Made by a program: the position numbers and the translations under genes
Notes under the pieces: model-generated
What the model saw: the letters and a program-made list of their open reading frames with translations, nothing else
Databases searched by the model: none
Told to the model about the DNA's origin: nothing
Shown: in pieces, positions 52,433-60,188 of the stretch
Position numbering within the stretch: the stretch's first letter is position 1
How the letters are laid out: every line of letters begins with the position of its first letter
From: JAIBJN01 sp963802795
GTDB lineage: Bacteria; Actinomycetota; Thermoleophilia; Gaiellales; Gaiellaceae
Length of the DNA: 64,000 nucleotides
Direction: 5' to 3'
Assembly: GCA_963802795.1 (NCBI GenBank)
Contig: CAWDJV010000007.1
Coordinates: 62,001 to 126,000 of the forward strand

Positions 52433-53407
52433 ATGGACGAGCAAGCGGTCGAAGCGAAGCAGGGTGTGGAGGCGTCGAGCGCGGCGTCGCTCGCCCAGAA
52501 GATCATCGCCAACCTGAAGCGGGTGATCCACGCCCCGGACGAGACGCTCGAGTTCGCGGTCCTCTGCCTCCTCTCCGAGGGGCATCTCATCATCGAGGAC
52601 TTCCCCGGCGTCGGGAAGACGACGCTGGCGAAGTCCGTCGCGCGCTCCGTCGACTGCTCGTTCTCCCGTCTCCAGTTCACGCCCGACCTCCTGCCGTCCG
52701 ACGTGACCGGCGTGAACGTCTTCAACCAGCGCTCGAACGAGTTCGAGTTCAGGCCGGGCCCCGTCTTCGCGAACATCCTCCTGGTCGACGAGATCAACCG
52801 GGCCTCGCCCAAGACCCAGTCCGCCCTGCTCGAGTGCATGCAGGAGCGGCAGGTGACGATCGACGGCGTCTCGTACCAGCTTGCGCCGCCCTTCATCGTC
52901 ATGGCGACGCAGAACCCGATCGAGTACGAGGGGACCTATCCGCTGCCCGAGGCCGAGCTCGACCGCTTCACGATGCGGATCGCGATCGGCTACCCGCCTC
53001 TCGCGGACGAGGCGCGGATGCTCACGGAGAACGCCGCCGCGACGCCCCTCGACACGCTCGAGCCCGTGGCGAGCGCGCAAGAGGTGCTCGCGGCGATCGA
53101 CGACTCGAAGGGGGTCTTCGTCGAGGACAGCCTGAATCGCTACGTCGTCGCCGTCCTCCGGCACACGCGCTCCGACGCCCGGCTGTACCTGGGCGCAAGC
53201 CCGCGCGCCGGCCTCGCCCTGCTCCGTGTCGCCAAGGCTCGCGCGCTCGTCGCTGCCCGCGACTTCGTGGAGCCCGACGACATCAAGGCGGTGGCCCCGA
53301 CGGTTCTCGCGCACCGGCTCATCCTCGGGCCCGAGGCGCGCTCGAGCGGGCTCGACGCCGAGGACGTCGTCCGCGACGTCATCGAGAGGACGCCGGTCCC
53401 CGTCTAG
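52433..53407 (+). CDS. MoxR-family AAA+ ATPase
   Basis: A 324-residue MoxR chaperone-like ATPase. Walker A is GVGKTT in EDFPGVGKTTLAKS, Walker B is VDEINRA, then the sensor/arginine-finger block ATQNPIEYEGTYPLPEAELDRF. MoxR proteins remodel partner proteins and are usually next to a DUF58 gene, as here. The ATG follows the coaBC stop directly. With the following DUF58 and transglutaminase genes it forms the common MoxR-DUF58-TgpA group, whose role lies in cell-envelope assembly or maturation of membrane enzymes. Confidence 0.95.
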   Translation: MDEQAVEAKQGVEASSAASLAQKIIANLKRVIHAPDETLEFAVLCLLSEGHLIIEDFPGVGKTTLAKSVARSVDCSFSRLQFTPDLLPSDVTGVNVFNQRSNEFEFRPGPVFANILLVDEINRASPKTQSALLECMQERQVTIDGVSYQLAPPFIVMATQNPIEYEGTYPLPEAELDRFTMRIAIGYPPLADEARMLTENAAATPLDTLEPVASAQEVLAAIDDSKGVFVEDSLNRYVVAVLRHTRSDARLYLGASPRAGLALLRVAKARALVAARDFVEPDDIKAVAPTVLAHRLILGPEARSSGLDAEDVVRDVIERTPVPV

Positions 53408-53420
53408 GGCCGGCCCACCG

Positions 53421-54644
53421 GTGCTCACGGACCGCGGCCGCTGGATACTCACCCTCGGAGGCGGGATCTACCTCGCCGCCTGGGCGTTCGGCTCCGAGGT
53501 GCTCTACCCCGTCGCCCTGGGGCTCGTGCTGGCAGTCGTCGCCGCGGCCCTCTGGGTCCGGTTCCTCCAGCGCCCGATGACCGTTCGGCGCCTGCTCGGC
53601 CGGGGAGAGCGGCTCGCCGGCGACGACGTCGCGGTTCAGGTCCAGGTCGACTCGGAGGGGCCCGCCCCCTCGGGAGCGATGGTCCTCCGGGAGCGCATCG
53701 CCCGCCTCGGCGAACGGGAGACGCCGCTCGTGCGCCGTCACGGTCGCCTGCGCGGGCGCTACGTGCTTCGGCGCGTCCCGCGCGGGCGCTACCCGATCGA
53801 GGAAGCCGAGATCGTGATCGAGGACCCGTTCGGCCTCGAGCGCGTCTCCGTCGAGCTCCCAGCTGCCGCCTCGATCCTCGTCTACCCCCGTCTGGTCGAC
53901 GTGGACAGGCTCTTCTCCGATGCAGGGGCGCGCACGCCGGAGGGCCGCCGGCTCCTGCTGCGCCGCCCATCGGGCTTCGACCTCCACAGCGTGCGCGAAT
54001 ACGAGGAGGGCGAGTCGCTCCGGCGCGTCCACTGGCCGTCCACCGCGAAGCGCGGCCGGCTGATGGTGAAGGAGCTGGAGGACTCTCCGCGCGATGAGAC
54101 CGCGGTGCTCCTCGACGCCGACGCGGGAGCGGTCGTCGGCGAGGCTCCCGACACGAGCTTCGAGCTCGCCGTGCGCGCCGCCGGGTCGATCTTGCGCGCC
54201 CACGCGAGCCGCGGACGGCGGGCGGCGCTCCTCGTCAACGGCGCGCGGCCCCTTTACCAGCGCGTCCACTCGTTCGACGGGGACTGGCACCGGGCGCTGG
54301 AGATCCTGGCCGCGGTCGAGGCCGACGGCCATGCTCCTGTCGCGAACCTGCTCGCCGACGAGGCGGGGCCGGCAGCGCGCGCGGTCGAGCTCACGGTGGT
54401 GACCGCAGCGCTCTCGCCGCGGCTCGCCGAGCGGCTCGCCCACCGTGCGCTCGCCAACCACGGCGCGAGCCTCGTCTACGTGGAGTCGGCCAGCTTCGGG
54501 GCCGGCGTGGAGGGCCAGGTTCGTCCCGAGTCGGCGGCGCAACTTCTCCGCCTCCAGCGGGCCGGCGTCCCGGTCGTCGTGCTCCGCCGCGGCGACGACC
54601 TCGCTGCCCGGCTGGACGCCCAGGAGCTGAAGGCCGTTGGCTAG
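53421..54644 (+). CDS. DUF58 (vWA-like) membrane protein
   Basis: A 407-residue protein with two hydrophobic helices near the N-terminus (ILTLGGGIYLAAWAFGS, VALGLVLAVVAAALW) and a DUF58 core containing GFDLHSVREYEEGESL, RRVHWPSTAKRG and LMVKELEDSP, the family signature. The C-terminal half is a vWA-like fold with DETAVLLDADAG. It is the expected partner of MoxR. The GTG lies 13 bases after the MoxR stop. A three-base TTG start of the next gene overlaps its end. Confidence 0.92.
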   Translation: MLTDRGRWILTLGGGIYLAAWAFGSEVLYPVALGLVLAVVAAALWVRFLQRPMTVRRLLGRGERLAGDDVAVQVQVDSEGPAPSGAMVLRERIARLGERETPLVRRHGRLRGRYVLRRVPRGRYPIEEAEIVIEDPFGLERVSVELPAAASILVYPRLVDVDRLFSDAGARTPEGRRLLLRRPSGFDLHSVREYEEGESLRRVHWPSTAKRGRLMVKELEDSPRDETAVLLDADAGAVVGEAPDTSFELAVRAAGSILRAHASRGRRAALLVNGARPLYQRVHSFDGDWHRALEILAAVEADGHAPVANLLADEAGPAARAVELTVVTAALSPRLAERLAHRALANHGASLVYVESASFGAGVEGQVRPESAAQLLRLQRAGVPVVVLRRGDDLAARLDAQELKAVG

Positions 54645-56934
54645 GCGCGCCGTCCTGGTGGTGCTGACCACCCTCCTCGTCTCGGTGTCCTGGCTCCGGA
54701 TCGAGAAGATCGGGGTGTCGTGGCGAGAGTGGGCGCCGATGCTCCTGCTCGCGCTGCCGCCGATCGTCGCGGCGGCCTTCGTGCGCTCGCGCCTCGCAGT
54801 CGCGGGCGTGCTGGCGGTCTCGACACTCTTCGCGGCGAGCACGGCATTCGAGATCTCGCTCTCCGAGGCGCGCCCGCGCGACCCCCAGCGTGACTTCTTC
54901 GGCCCCGTCCTCGACGGGATCCGGAACGGGCTCCTCGATTTCTACGAGACGCAGCTTCCGTTCGACCGCATCGACTTCCCGCTCATGCACTCGCTGGTCC
55001 TGCTCATCCTCTTCGGATTCGTCGCGCTCGTCGGCATGCTCGTCATGGCGAGGAAGCCCGTCGCCGCGGCGCTCGCGCTCGTCGTCGCGATCGGCTGGCC
55101 GGCGACCCTCGTCCCCCCGGACTATCCCCTCCGCTCGGGAGCAGTGGCGCTGGCCGGCGTCCTGGCCATCCTCTTCCTGCTCAGGCGGGATGAGCCGGCG
55201 CGCGGCATTGCGCAGGCCGCGGGAGTCGGGGTGGTGCTGATCGTGCTCGCGTTCGCCGCGTCGAGCTCGGAAGCCATCGCCAAGCCGGCCTTCCTCTCCT
55301 GGCACAGCTGGGATCCGTACGACCGACCCACTCCGCCCGTCTCCGTGGACTACGTGTGGACGGCGAACTACGACGGCATCAGCTTCCCGGAGGAACCGAC
55401 GACCGTCATGCGGGTGAAGGTGTCGGGCTCGAAGCGGTCGCTCTACTGGCGCGCGACGACGCTCGACGACTACACGGGGCAGATCTGGGACGAGGAGCTC
55501 GACCTCGGCCAGCCCGAGGAGCGCGACGAGATCAACGCTTTGGAAGAAAGCCCGTTCCTGCCCAGGGCCGCCGCCGACGAGGACAACTGGGTCCGGCAGG
55601 AGGTGACGGTCGAAGCGCTCCGGGACACGCATCTGCTCGCCTCCGGCCAGCCGGTCCGCTGGCGTCCCGGGACGGACGCGCCGGTTGCCGACGCCGCGGG
55701 CGACGTCGTCGTTGTCCCCGACGGGCTCAAGCGGAATCAGCGCTACACGGCGTGGAGCTACGTCCCCCGCCCGAACCCGAGCCAGCTGAACGCCTTCCCG
55801 GGCGACTACCCGGCCCAGATGACGCGTTATCTGGAGGTCGGCTACGACCCGGTCCCGGAGTGGAGCGCGCGCGGCCGTGACACCCTCATGGCGGTCTTCT
55901 TCGGGGCGGAGCATGCGGACAACTTCGAGATCACGGCCCTCGAGTCGCTGTACGAGGCCGCGCAAGGGGTCACGAGCGACGCACAGTCGCCGTACGAAGC
56001 GGCCGTGTTCCTGGAGACGTGGTTCCGCGAGGCCGGGGGCTTCACGTACGAGGAGCAACCGCCCTCGCCGCTCGGCGGACAGCCGCCTCTCGTCTACTTC
56101 GTCAACGAGTCGAAGCAGGGCTACTGCCAGCACTACGCGGGCGCAATGGCCCTGATGCTGAGGCTGCTCGGCGTTCCGGCGCGGGTCGCGGTCGGCTTCA
56201 CGAGCGGGACCTACAACGGGGACGAGAAGGAGTGGGTCGTCAAGGACACGAACGCACACGCCTGGGTCGAGGTCTTCTTCCCGCGCTTCGGCTGGATCCC
56301 CTTCGATCCGACCCCGGGACGCGGGCAGCTGGCCGCGACCTACTCGGTCTTCGCCCAGGACTTCAACGCCGGCGACGCCGCCGACATCGGCATCGCCTCG
56401 CGGCTCGAGACTCTTGCGCCCCTGCGCGCGGAAGCGATCCGGTCGCAGGCCAACATCGGCCTTCCGGGCGGGACCGCCTCCGGCTCGGGCGGCTCGGGCG
56501 CCGTCGGAGCCGTCGCCGACCGCGGCCCGAGCCTGATCGCGGTCCTCGCGCTCGTGCTCGCCGCCGCCTACCTCGCCGTCGTCCTCCTCAAGGCTGCCCG
56601 CCGGAGCGCCCGGTTCGCCACCCGCGACCCGCGGGCGCTTGCGAGCGCTTGCCGCCGGGATCTCGTCGGCTATCTGGCCGACCAGGGCGTCGCGGTCCCC
56701 GCCAGCGCAACGCTTCCGCAGCTCGGCGCCACGCTCGAGCGCTACTACGCGGTCAAGGCCGACTCTCTCGTCCGCGAGCTCACGGTCGCGCGCTTCGGGC
56801 CGCCCGCCGAGGCAGGAGGCGCCCTGCACCGCGCCCGCCACGAGCTCCGTGACGTCCGGCGTGGCCTCCGCCAGCGGCTCGGCATCGTCAGCCGCCTCCG
56901 CGGCGCTGCGAGCCTCCGCTCGCTCGGTCTCTGA
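54637..56934 (+). CDS. Transglutaminase-like TgpA-family membrane protein
   Basis: A 765-residue protein. The N-terminal part has six or so membrane helices, followed by an extracytoplasmic transglutaminase-like core with catalytic Cys497 (QGYCQHYAG), His541 (NAHAWVEVF) and Asp557 (PFDPTPG), then a membrane helix near 640 and a C-terminal DUF4129 region (RRDLVGYLADQGV). Such proteins are thought to act on peptides or proteins in the envelope. The TTG start overlaps the DUF58 stop by eight bases. It completes the MoxR-DUF58-TgpA set. Confidence 0.92.
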   Translation: MARRAVLVVLTTLLVSVSWLRIEKIGVSWREWAPMLLLALPPIVAAAFVRSRLAVAGVLAVSTLFAASTAFEISLSEARPRDPQRDFFGPVLDGIRNGLLDFYETQLPFDRIDFPLMHSLVLLILFGFVALVGMLVMARKPVAAALALVVAIGWPATLVPPDYPLRSGAVALAGVLAILFLLRRDEPARGIAQAAGVGVVLIVLAFAASSSEAIAKPAFLSWHSWDPYDRPTPPVSVDYVWTANYDGISFPEEPTTVMRVKVSGSKRSLYWRATTLDDYTGQIWDEELDLGQPEERDEINALEESPFLPRAAADEDNWVRQEVTVEALRDTHLLASGQPVRWRPGTDAPVADAAGDVVVVPDGLKRNQRYTAWSYVPRPNPSQLNAFPGDYPAQMTRYLEVGYDPVPEWSARGRDTLMAVFFGAEHADNFEITALESLYEAAQGVTSDAQSPYEAAVFLETWFREAGGFTYEEQPPSPLGGQPPLVYFVNESKQGYCQHYAGAMALMLRLLGVPARVAVGFTSGTYNGDEKEWVVKDTNAHAWVEVFFPRFGWIPFDPTPGRGQLAATYSVFAQDFNAGDAADIGIASRLETLAPLRAEAIRSQANIGLPGGTASGSGGSGAVGAVADRGPSLIAVLALVLAAAYLAVVLLKAARRSARFATRDPRALASACRRDLVGYLADQGVAVPASATLPQLGATLERYYAVKADSLVRELTVARFGPPAEAGGALHRARHELRDVRRGLRQRLGIVSRLRGAASLRSLGL

Positions 56935-56995
56935 CGAGTCCGGCTCCGCAGCTCGGCAGGCCGGGCACGTTGCCGTATCGTTGGACGAAGACGAG

Positions 56996-57349
56996 ATGAG
57001 CGAGACGTACGACCTCTACCGCCAAGGGCGGGAGCACCTGGCGGCCGGGCACGCGGCCGCGGCGACCGTCGCGCTCGAGAAGGCGAAGAAGCGCGAGCCG
57101 CGGAAGGCGTCGATCCGCGAGGCACTCGGGATCGCATACTTCCGGATTCGCCGCTTCCCCGAGGCGGAGCAGGAGTTCCGGACGATCCTCGAGCTCGCTC
57201 CCGTCGACCACTACGCCCATTTCGCCCTGGGGCGCTGCCTCGAGAAGCAGGGCCGCCCGGACGAGGCCGTCGGCCACTACCGCCTGGCCAGCTTCTTCCG
57301 TCCGCAGAGCCGCGACTACAAGCGGGCCCTCGCGAAGCTCGAGGGCTAG
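56996..57349 (+). CDS. Tetratricopeptide repeat protein
   Basis: A 117-residue protein of three TPR motifs: YDLYRQGREHLAAGHAAAA, IREALGIAYFRIRRFPEAE and AHFALGRCLEKQGRPDEAV. It has no signal peptide or membrane helix, so it probably mediates protein contacts in the cytoplasm. TATCGT at about 56975-56980 is a candidate -10 box, with ATG at 56996 giving a short leader. It lies between the TgpA-like gene and dtd and may be co-transcribed with dtd, seven bases later. Confidence 0.9.
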   Translation: MSETYDLYRQGREHLAAGHAAAATVALEKAKKREPRKASIREALGIAYFRIRRFPEAEQEFRTILELAPVDHYAHFALGRCLEKQGRPDEAVGHYRLASFFRPQSRDYKRALAKLEG

Positions 57350-57356
57350 CGCGCTC

Positions 57357-57794
57357 GTGCGGGCGGTCGTCCAGCGGGTCGAGCGGGCGCGCGTCCTCGT
57401 CGCCGGCGAGCCCGTGGGGGAGGTCGAGGCCGGCCTCTGCATCCTGCTCGGCGTCGCGGAGAACGACGACGATGCGGCCGCGGAGCGGCTCGCCGGGAAG
57501 GTCGCGCGCCTGCGGATCTTCGAGAACGACGCCGGACGGTTCGACCTGAGCCTCGTCGACGTCGGCGGCGGCGCGCTCGTCGTCAGCCAGTTCACGCTGA
57601 TCGCGGACACGCGGAAAGGCAATCGCCCGAGCTTCGCCGCCGCGGCAGGGCCCGAGCTCGCCGAGCCGCTCTACGAGGCGTTCTGCTCTGCTCTGGAGCG
57701 CGAAGGAGCTACTGTCGCACGCGGGCGGTTCGGCGCACGCATGCTCGTCGAGATCGCGAACGACGGCCCCGTCACGATCGTTCTGGACGTTTAG
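57357..57794 (+). CDS. dtd: D-aminoacyl-tRNA deacylase
   Basis: Dtd removes D-amino acids wrongly attached to tRNAs, protecting translation. The 145-residue protein has the two active-site motifs SQFTL and the C-terminal NDGPVT (a NxGPVT variant), and the N-terminal MRAVVQRVERARV. It acts as a dimer. The GTG starts seven bases after the TPR gene. A long perfect hairpin follows the stop after 76 bases. Confidence 0.97.
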   Translation: MRAVVQRVERARVLVAGEPVGEVEAGLCILLGVAENDDDAAAERLAGKVARLRIFENDAGRFDLSLVDVGGGALVVSQFTLIADTRKGNRPSFAAAAGPELAEPLYEAFCSALEREGATVARGRFGARMLVEIANDGPVTIVLDV

Positions 57795-57870
57795 GTCACC
57801 CGACATTCCGCCGGCGAGGCCGGCGTCCTGACTTTCTGAAGAGACGCACGTCCAAACTCCCGGGGGAGAG

Positions 57871-57902
57871 AAGTCGGGGCGGCTTAGGGGCCGCCCCGAC
57901 TT
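57871..57902. terminator. Terminator after dtd
   Basis: AAGTCGGGGCGGC (57871-57883) pairs perfectly with GCCGCCCCGACTT (57890-57902) around a TTAGGG loop. It closes the mihF-to-dtd block. Confidence 0.85.
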
Positions 57903-58031
57903 GCTCCCGGCCCGCGCAAGAATGCGAACGATGCGGGCCTCAGTCGGTCTCGACACGCCCGCAACGAGCACGGCAGCGCGCTCCTGACCGCTGCTATCCT
58001 GAGGGAAGACATTTCCCCAGCGAGCGGAGAG

Positions 58032-58055
58032 ATGGGCGCGCGGCGCCCATTTTTT
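58032..58055 (+). terminator. Attenuator-like terminator in the rimP leader
   Basis: ATGGGCGC (58032-58039), loop GCG, GCGCCCAT (58043-58050), then six T's (58050-58055): a classical intrinsic terminator only 30 bases before rimP. TATCCT at 57995-58000 is a likely -10 box upstream. Early termination here would allow feedback on the rimP-nusA operon, plausibly by NusA. Confidence 0.7.
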
Positions 58056-58085
58056 GCGAGAGGGCACGGCATCAAGAGGGGACGG

Positions 58086-58523
58086 ATGCAGGTCTACGAG
58101 AAGGAGCGACAAATCCATCGCGAGGTCGCGGCGACGGTCGAAAGCCGTCTGCCGGACGTCGAGGTGCTCGCCGTCGAGATGGGCGGGCCCGAGCGGCTGA
58201 CCGTGTTCATCGACCACCCGTCGGGGGTCGACCACGCGCTCTGCGAGCGGGTCACCGACGTCCTGCGCGCGTACCTCGACAGGTACAGGCTCGACGTCTC
58301 CTCGCCCGGGCTCGAGAGGCCGCTCCGGACCCCGCGGCACTTCGAGGGCGCGATCGGCCGTCGCGTCGCCATCCGGACGGCGCACGAGGTCGGCGGCCGC
58401 AAGCGGTTTCGCGGGCAGGTCGTGGCCGCGTCCGAGCGAGAGGTGGTCGTGTCGACCAACGACAGCCGCATCGAGATCCCCTACGAGGCGATCGCTCGCG
58501 GCAATCTCATCGAGGAGGGCTAG
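58086..58523 (+). CDS. rimP: Ribosome maturation factor RimP
   Basis: A 145-residue protein needed for 30S ribosome assembly. The conserved segment LDVSSPGLERPLRTPRHF identifies RimP; the N-terminal domain has VEVLAVEMGGPERLTVFID. The ATG at 58086 follows the attenuator hairpin, so an earlier GTG-frame start at 58032 is excluded since it would include the terminator. nusA follows after ten bases, as in most bacteria. Confidence 0.95.
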   Translation: MQVYEKERQIHREVAATVESRLPDVEVLAVEMGGPERLTVFIDHPSGVDHALCERVTDVLRAYLDRYRLDVSSPGLERPLRTPRHFEGAIGRRVAIRTAHEVGGRKRFRGQVVAASEREVVVSTNDSRIEIPYEAIARGNLIEEG

Positions 58524-58533
58524 GAAAAGCATC

Positions 58534-59934
58534 ATGAGCCGGGAGATCCTGGAGGCAGTCAGGCAAATCGAGAAGGAGAAGGGCATCGAGGACGAGACCC
58601 TCGTCAACGCCCTCGAGGACGCTCTCCTCGCCGCCTATAAGAAGACGCCGGGCGCGGCCCGGCACGCACAGGTCGAGCTCGACCGCACGAGCGGCGACTT
58701 CCGCGTCTGGTCGATCGAGCTGCCGGCCGATGTCGAGGAGCGGCTGCTCGACGAGGCCAGGGAGCGCGCGATCATCGAGCTCGAGGCGGTGGAGGCCGAG
58801 AACGGCGAGCACTCGCACACGCTCATCTCCGACGACGACCTGACGATCGACTGGTCCGACATCCCGGCCGAGCAGGTCAAGCGGGCAGACGTCACCCCCG
58901 AGAACTTCGGCCGGATCGCGGCGCAGACCGCGAAGCAGGTGATCCTCCAGAGAATCCGCGAGGCCGAGCGCGAGATGATGTACGACGAGTACGTCGACCG
59001 CGTCAGCGAGGTCGTGACCGGAATCGTCCAGCAGGCCGGCGACCGCAACAACGTCCTCGTCGACCTCGGCAAGGTCGAGGCGCTCCTGCCCCGCTCCGAG
59101 CAGGTGGACGGCGAGCGCTACGAGCAAGGAAGCCGGATCAAGGCCGTCATCACCGAGGTCCGCTCGGGAACGAAGGGCCCGCAGGTGATCCTCTCGCGGC
59201 GCGACCCCGAGCTGATCAAGACGCTCTTCGAGCTCGAGGTCCCGGAGATCGCCGACGGTCTCGTCGAGATCCGGGGTGTCGCGCGCGAGCCGGGCTACCG
59301 CTCGAAGATCGCAGTCGAGTCGCACATCCAGGGTGTCGACCCGGTGGGTGCCTGCGTCGGCCCGAGAGGCTCCCGCGTCCGCATGGTCGTGTCCGAGCTG
59401 CGCGGCGAGAAGATCGACATCATCCCCTGGAACCCCGAGCCGGCCCGCTTCGTCGCCAAGGCGCTTTCGCCGGCGCGTGTCCGCGAGGTGCTCGTCGACG
59501 ACGAGACGATGGAGGCCACCGTCGTCGTGCCCGACGACCAACTGTCGCTGGCGATCGGCAAGGAAGGCCTGAACGCGCGGCTCGCCGCACGCCTGACGGG
59601 GTGGAAGATCGACATCGTCTCCGAGACGGACTTCGCGCGAAGCGAGGCGGAAGCCGCCTTCGGCGGCGGCGGCGGCGAGGAGTTCTCCGGCCGGTGCGCC
59701 GCCCTGCTCTCGACGGGCAAGCGCTGCCCGAACACCGCCGTTCCCGGCTCGCGCTACTGCGGCATCCCGGCCCACCGCGAGCTCGCGGCGCGCGAGGAAG
59801 CGGGCGAGCAGCTCGATCCGTCGGTGGCCGTCCCCGTGGGCGGCCTCGAGGAGCCCGAGGAAGCGCCGGCAGACGCCGAAGCCGGCGTCGCGGCAGAAGC
59901 CGGAGCGGAGGAGGAAGAGCAGCCTGCGCCGTGA
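58534..59934 (+). CDS. nusA: Transcription termination/antitermination protein NusA with Cys-rich tail
   Basis: A 466-residue NusA that binds RNA polymerase and controls pausing and termination. Domains: N-terminal RNAP-binding helices with an extended acidic insert (about 60-110), S1 (about 155-225), KH1 and KH2 (GACVGPRGSRVRMV; AIGKEGLNARLAARLTGW). After KH2 an unusual tail has Cys388, Cys398, Cys409 and His414 (CAALLSTGKRC, SRYCGIPAH), like a small zinc knuckle, then an acidic Ala/Glu/Pro end. The ATG follows rimP by ten bases. The tail is unlike most NusA proteins; its role is unknown. Confidence 0.96.
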   Translation: MSREILEAVRQIEKEKGIEDETLVNALEDALLAAYKKTPGAARHAQVELDRTSGDFRVWSIELPADVEERLLDEARERAIIELEAVEAENGEHSHTLISDDDLTIDWSDIPAEQVKRADVTPENFGRIAAQTAKQVILQRIREAEREMMYDEYVDRVSEVVTGIVQQAGDRNNVLVDLGKVEALLPRSEQVDGERYEQGSRIKAVITEVRSGTKGPQVILSRRDPELIKTLFELEVPEIADGLVEIRGVAREPGYRSKIAVESHIQGVDPVGACVGPRGSRVRMVVSELRGEKIDIIPWNPEPARFVAKALSPARVREVLVDDETMEATVVVPDDQLSLAIGKEGLNARLAARLTGWKIDIVSETDFARSEAEAAFGGGGGEEFSGRCAALLSTGKRCPNTAVPGSRYCGIPAHRELAAREEAGEQLDPSVAVPVGGLEEPEEAPADAEAGVAAEAGAEEEEQPAP

Positions 59935-60179
59935 GCGAGCCCATCCGGACGTGCGTCGGCTGCGGGCGGAAGGCGCCTCCGAGGGAGCTCGTGCGCTTCG
60001 CGGCACCGGAGGGCGTCCTCGTCGCGGACGAGGATCGTTCTCTGCCGGGAAGGGGCGCGTACACGTGCCGACGGCCGTCCTGCTTCGAGCGGGCGGTGTC
60101 GCGGCGGGCCTTCGCGCGGACGCTTCGCCGCACGGTTACCGTGCCTGCGGGTTTGAAAGCGATGGTCGAGGAGGGCTAG
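59931..60179 (+). CDS. ylxR: YlxR (DUF448) protein
   Basis: An 82-residue protein encoded between nusA and infB in many Gram-positive bacteria. The diagnostic IRTCVGCGRKAP at the start and GRGAYTCRRPSC in the middle are present; the family binds nucleic acid or acts as a nucleoid-associated regulator. The GTG overlaps the nusA stop by four bases. infB starts nine bases after its stop. Confidence 0.94.
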   Translation: MSEPIRTCVGCGRKAPPRELVRFAAPEGVLVADEDRSLPGRGAYTCRRPSCFERAVSRRAFARTLRRTVTVPAGLKAMVEEG

Positions 60180-60188
60180 GCTGACGTC

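Noticed and set aside
58032..58085. An upstream start for rimP in the same frame
   Set aside because: This stretch is the terminator hairpin and T tract, so it is a leader rather than coding sequence.
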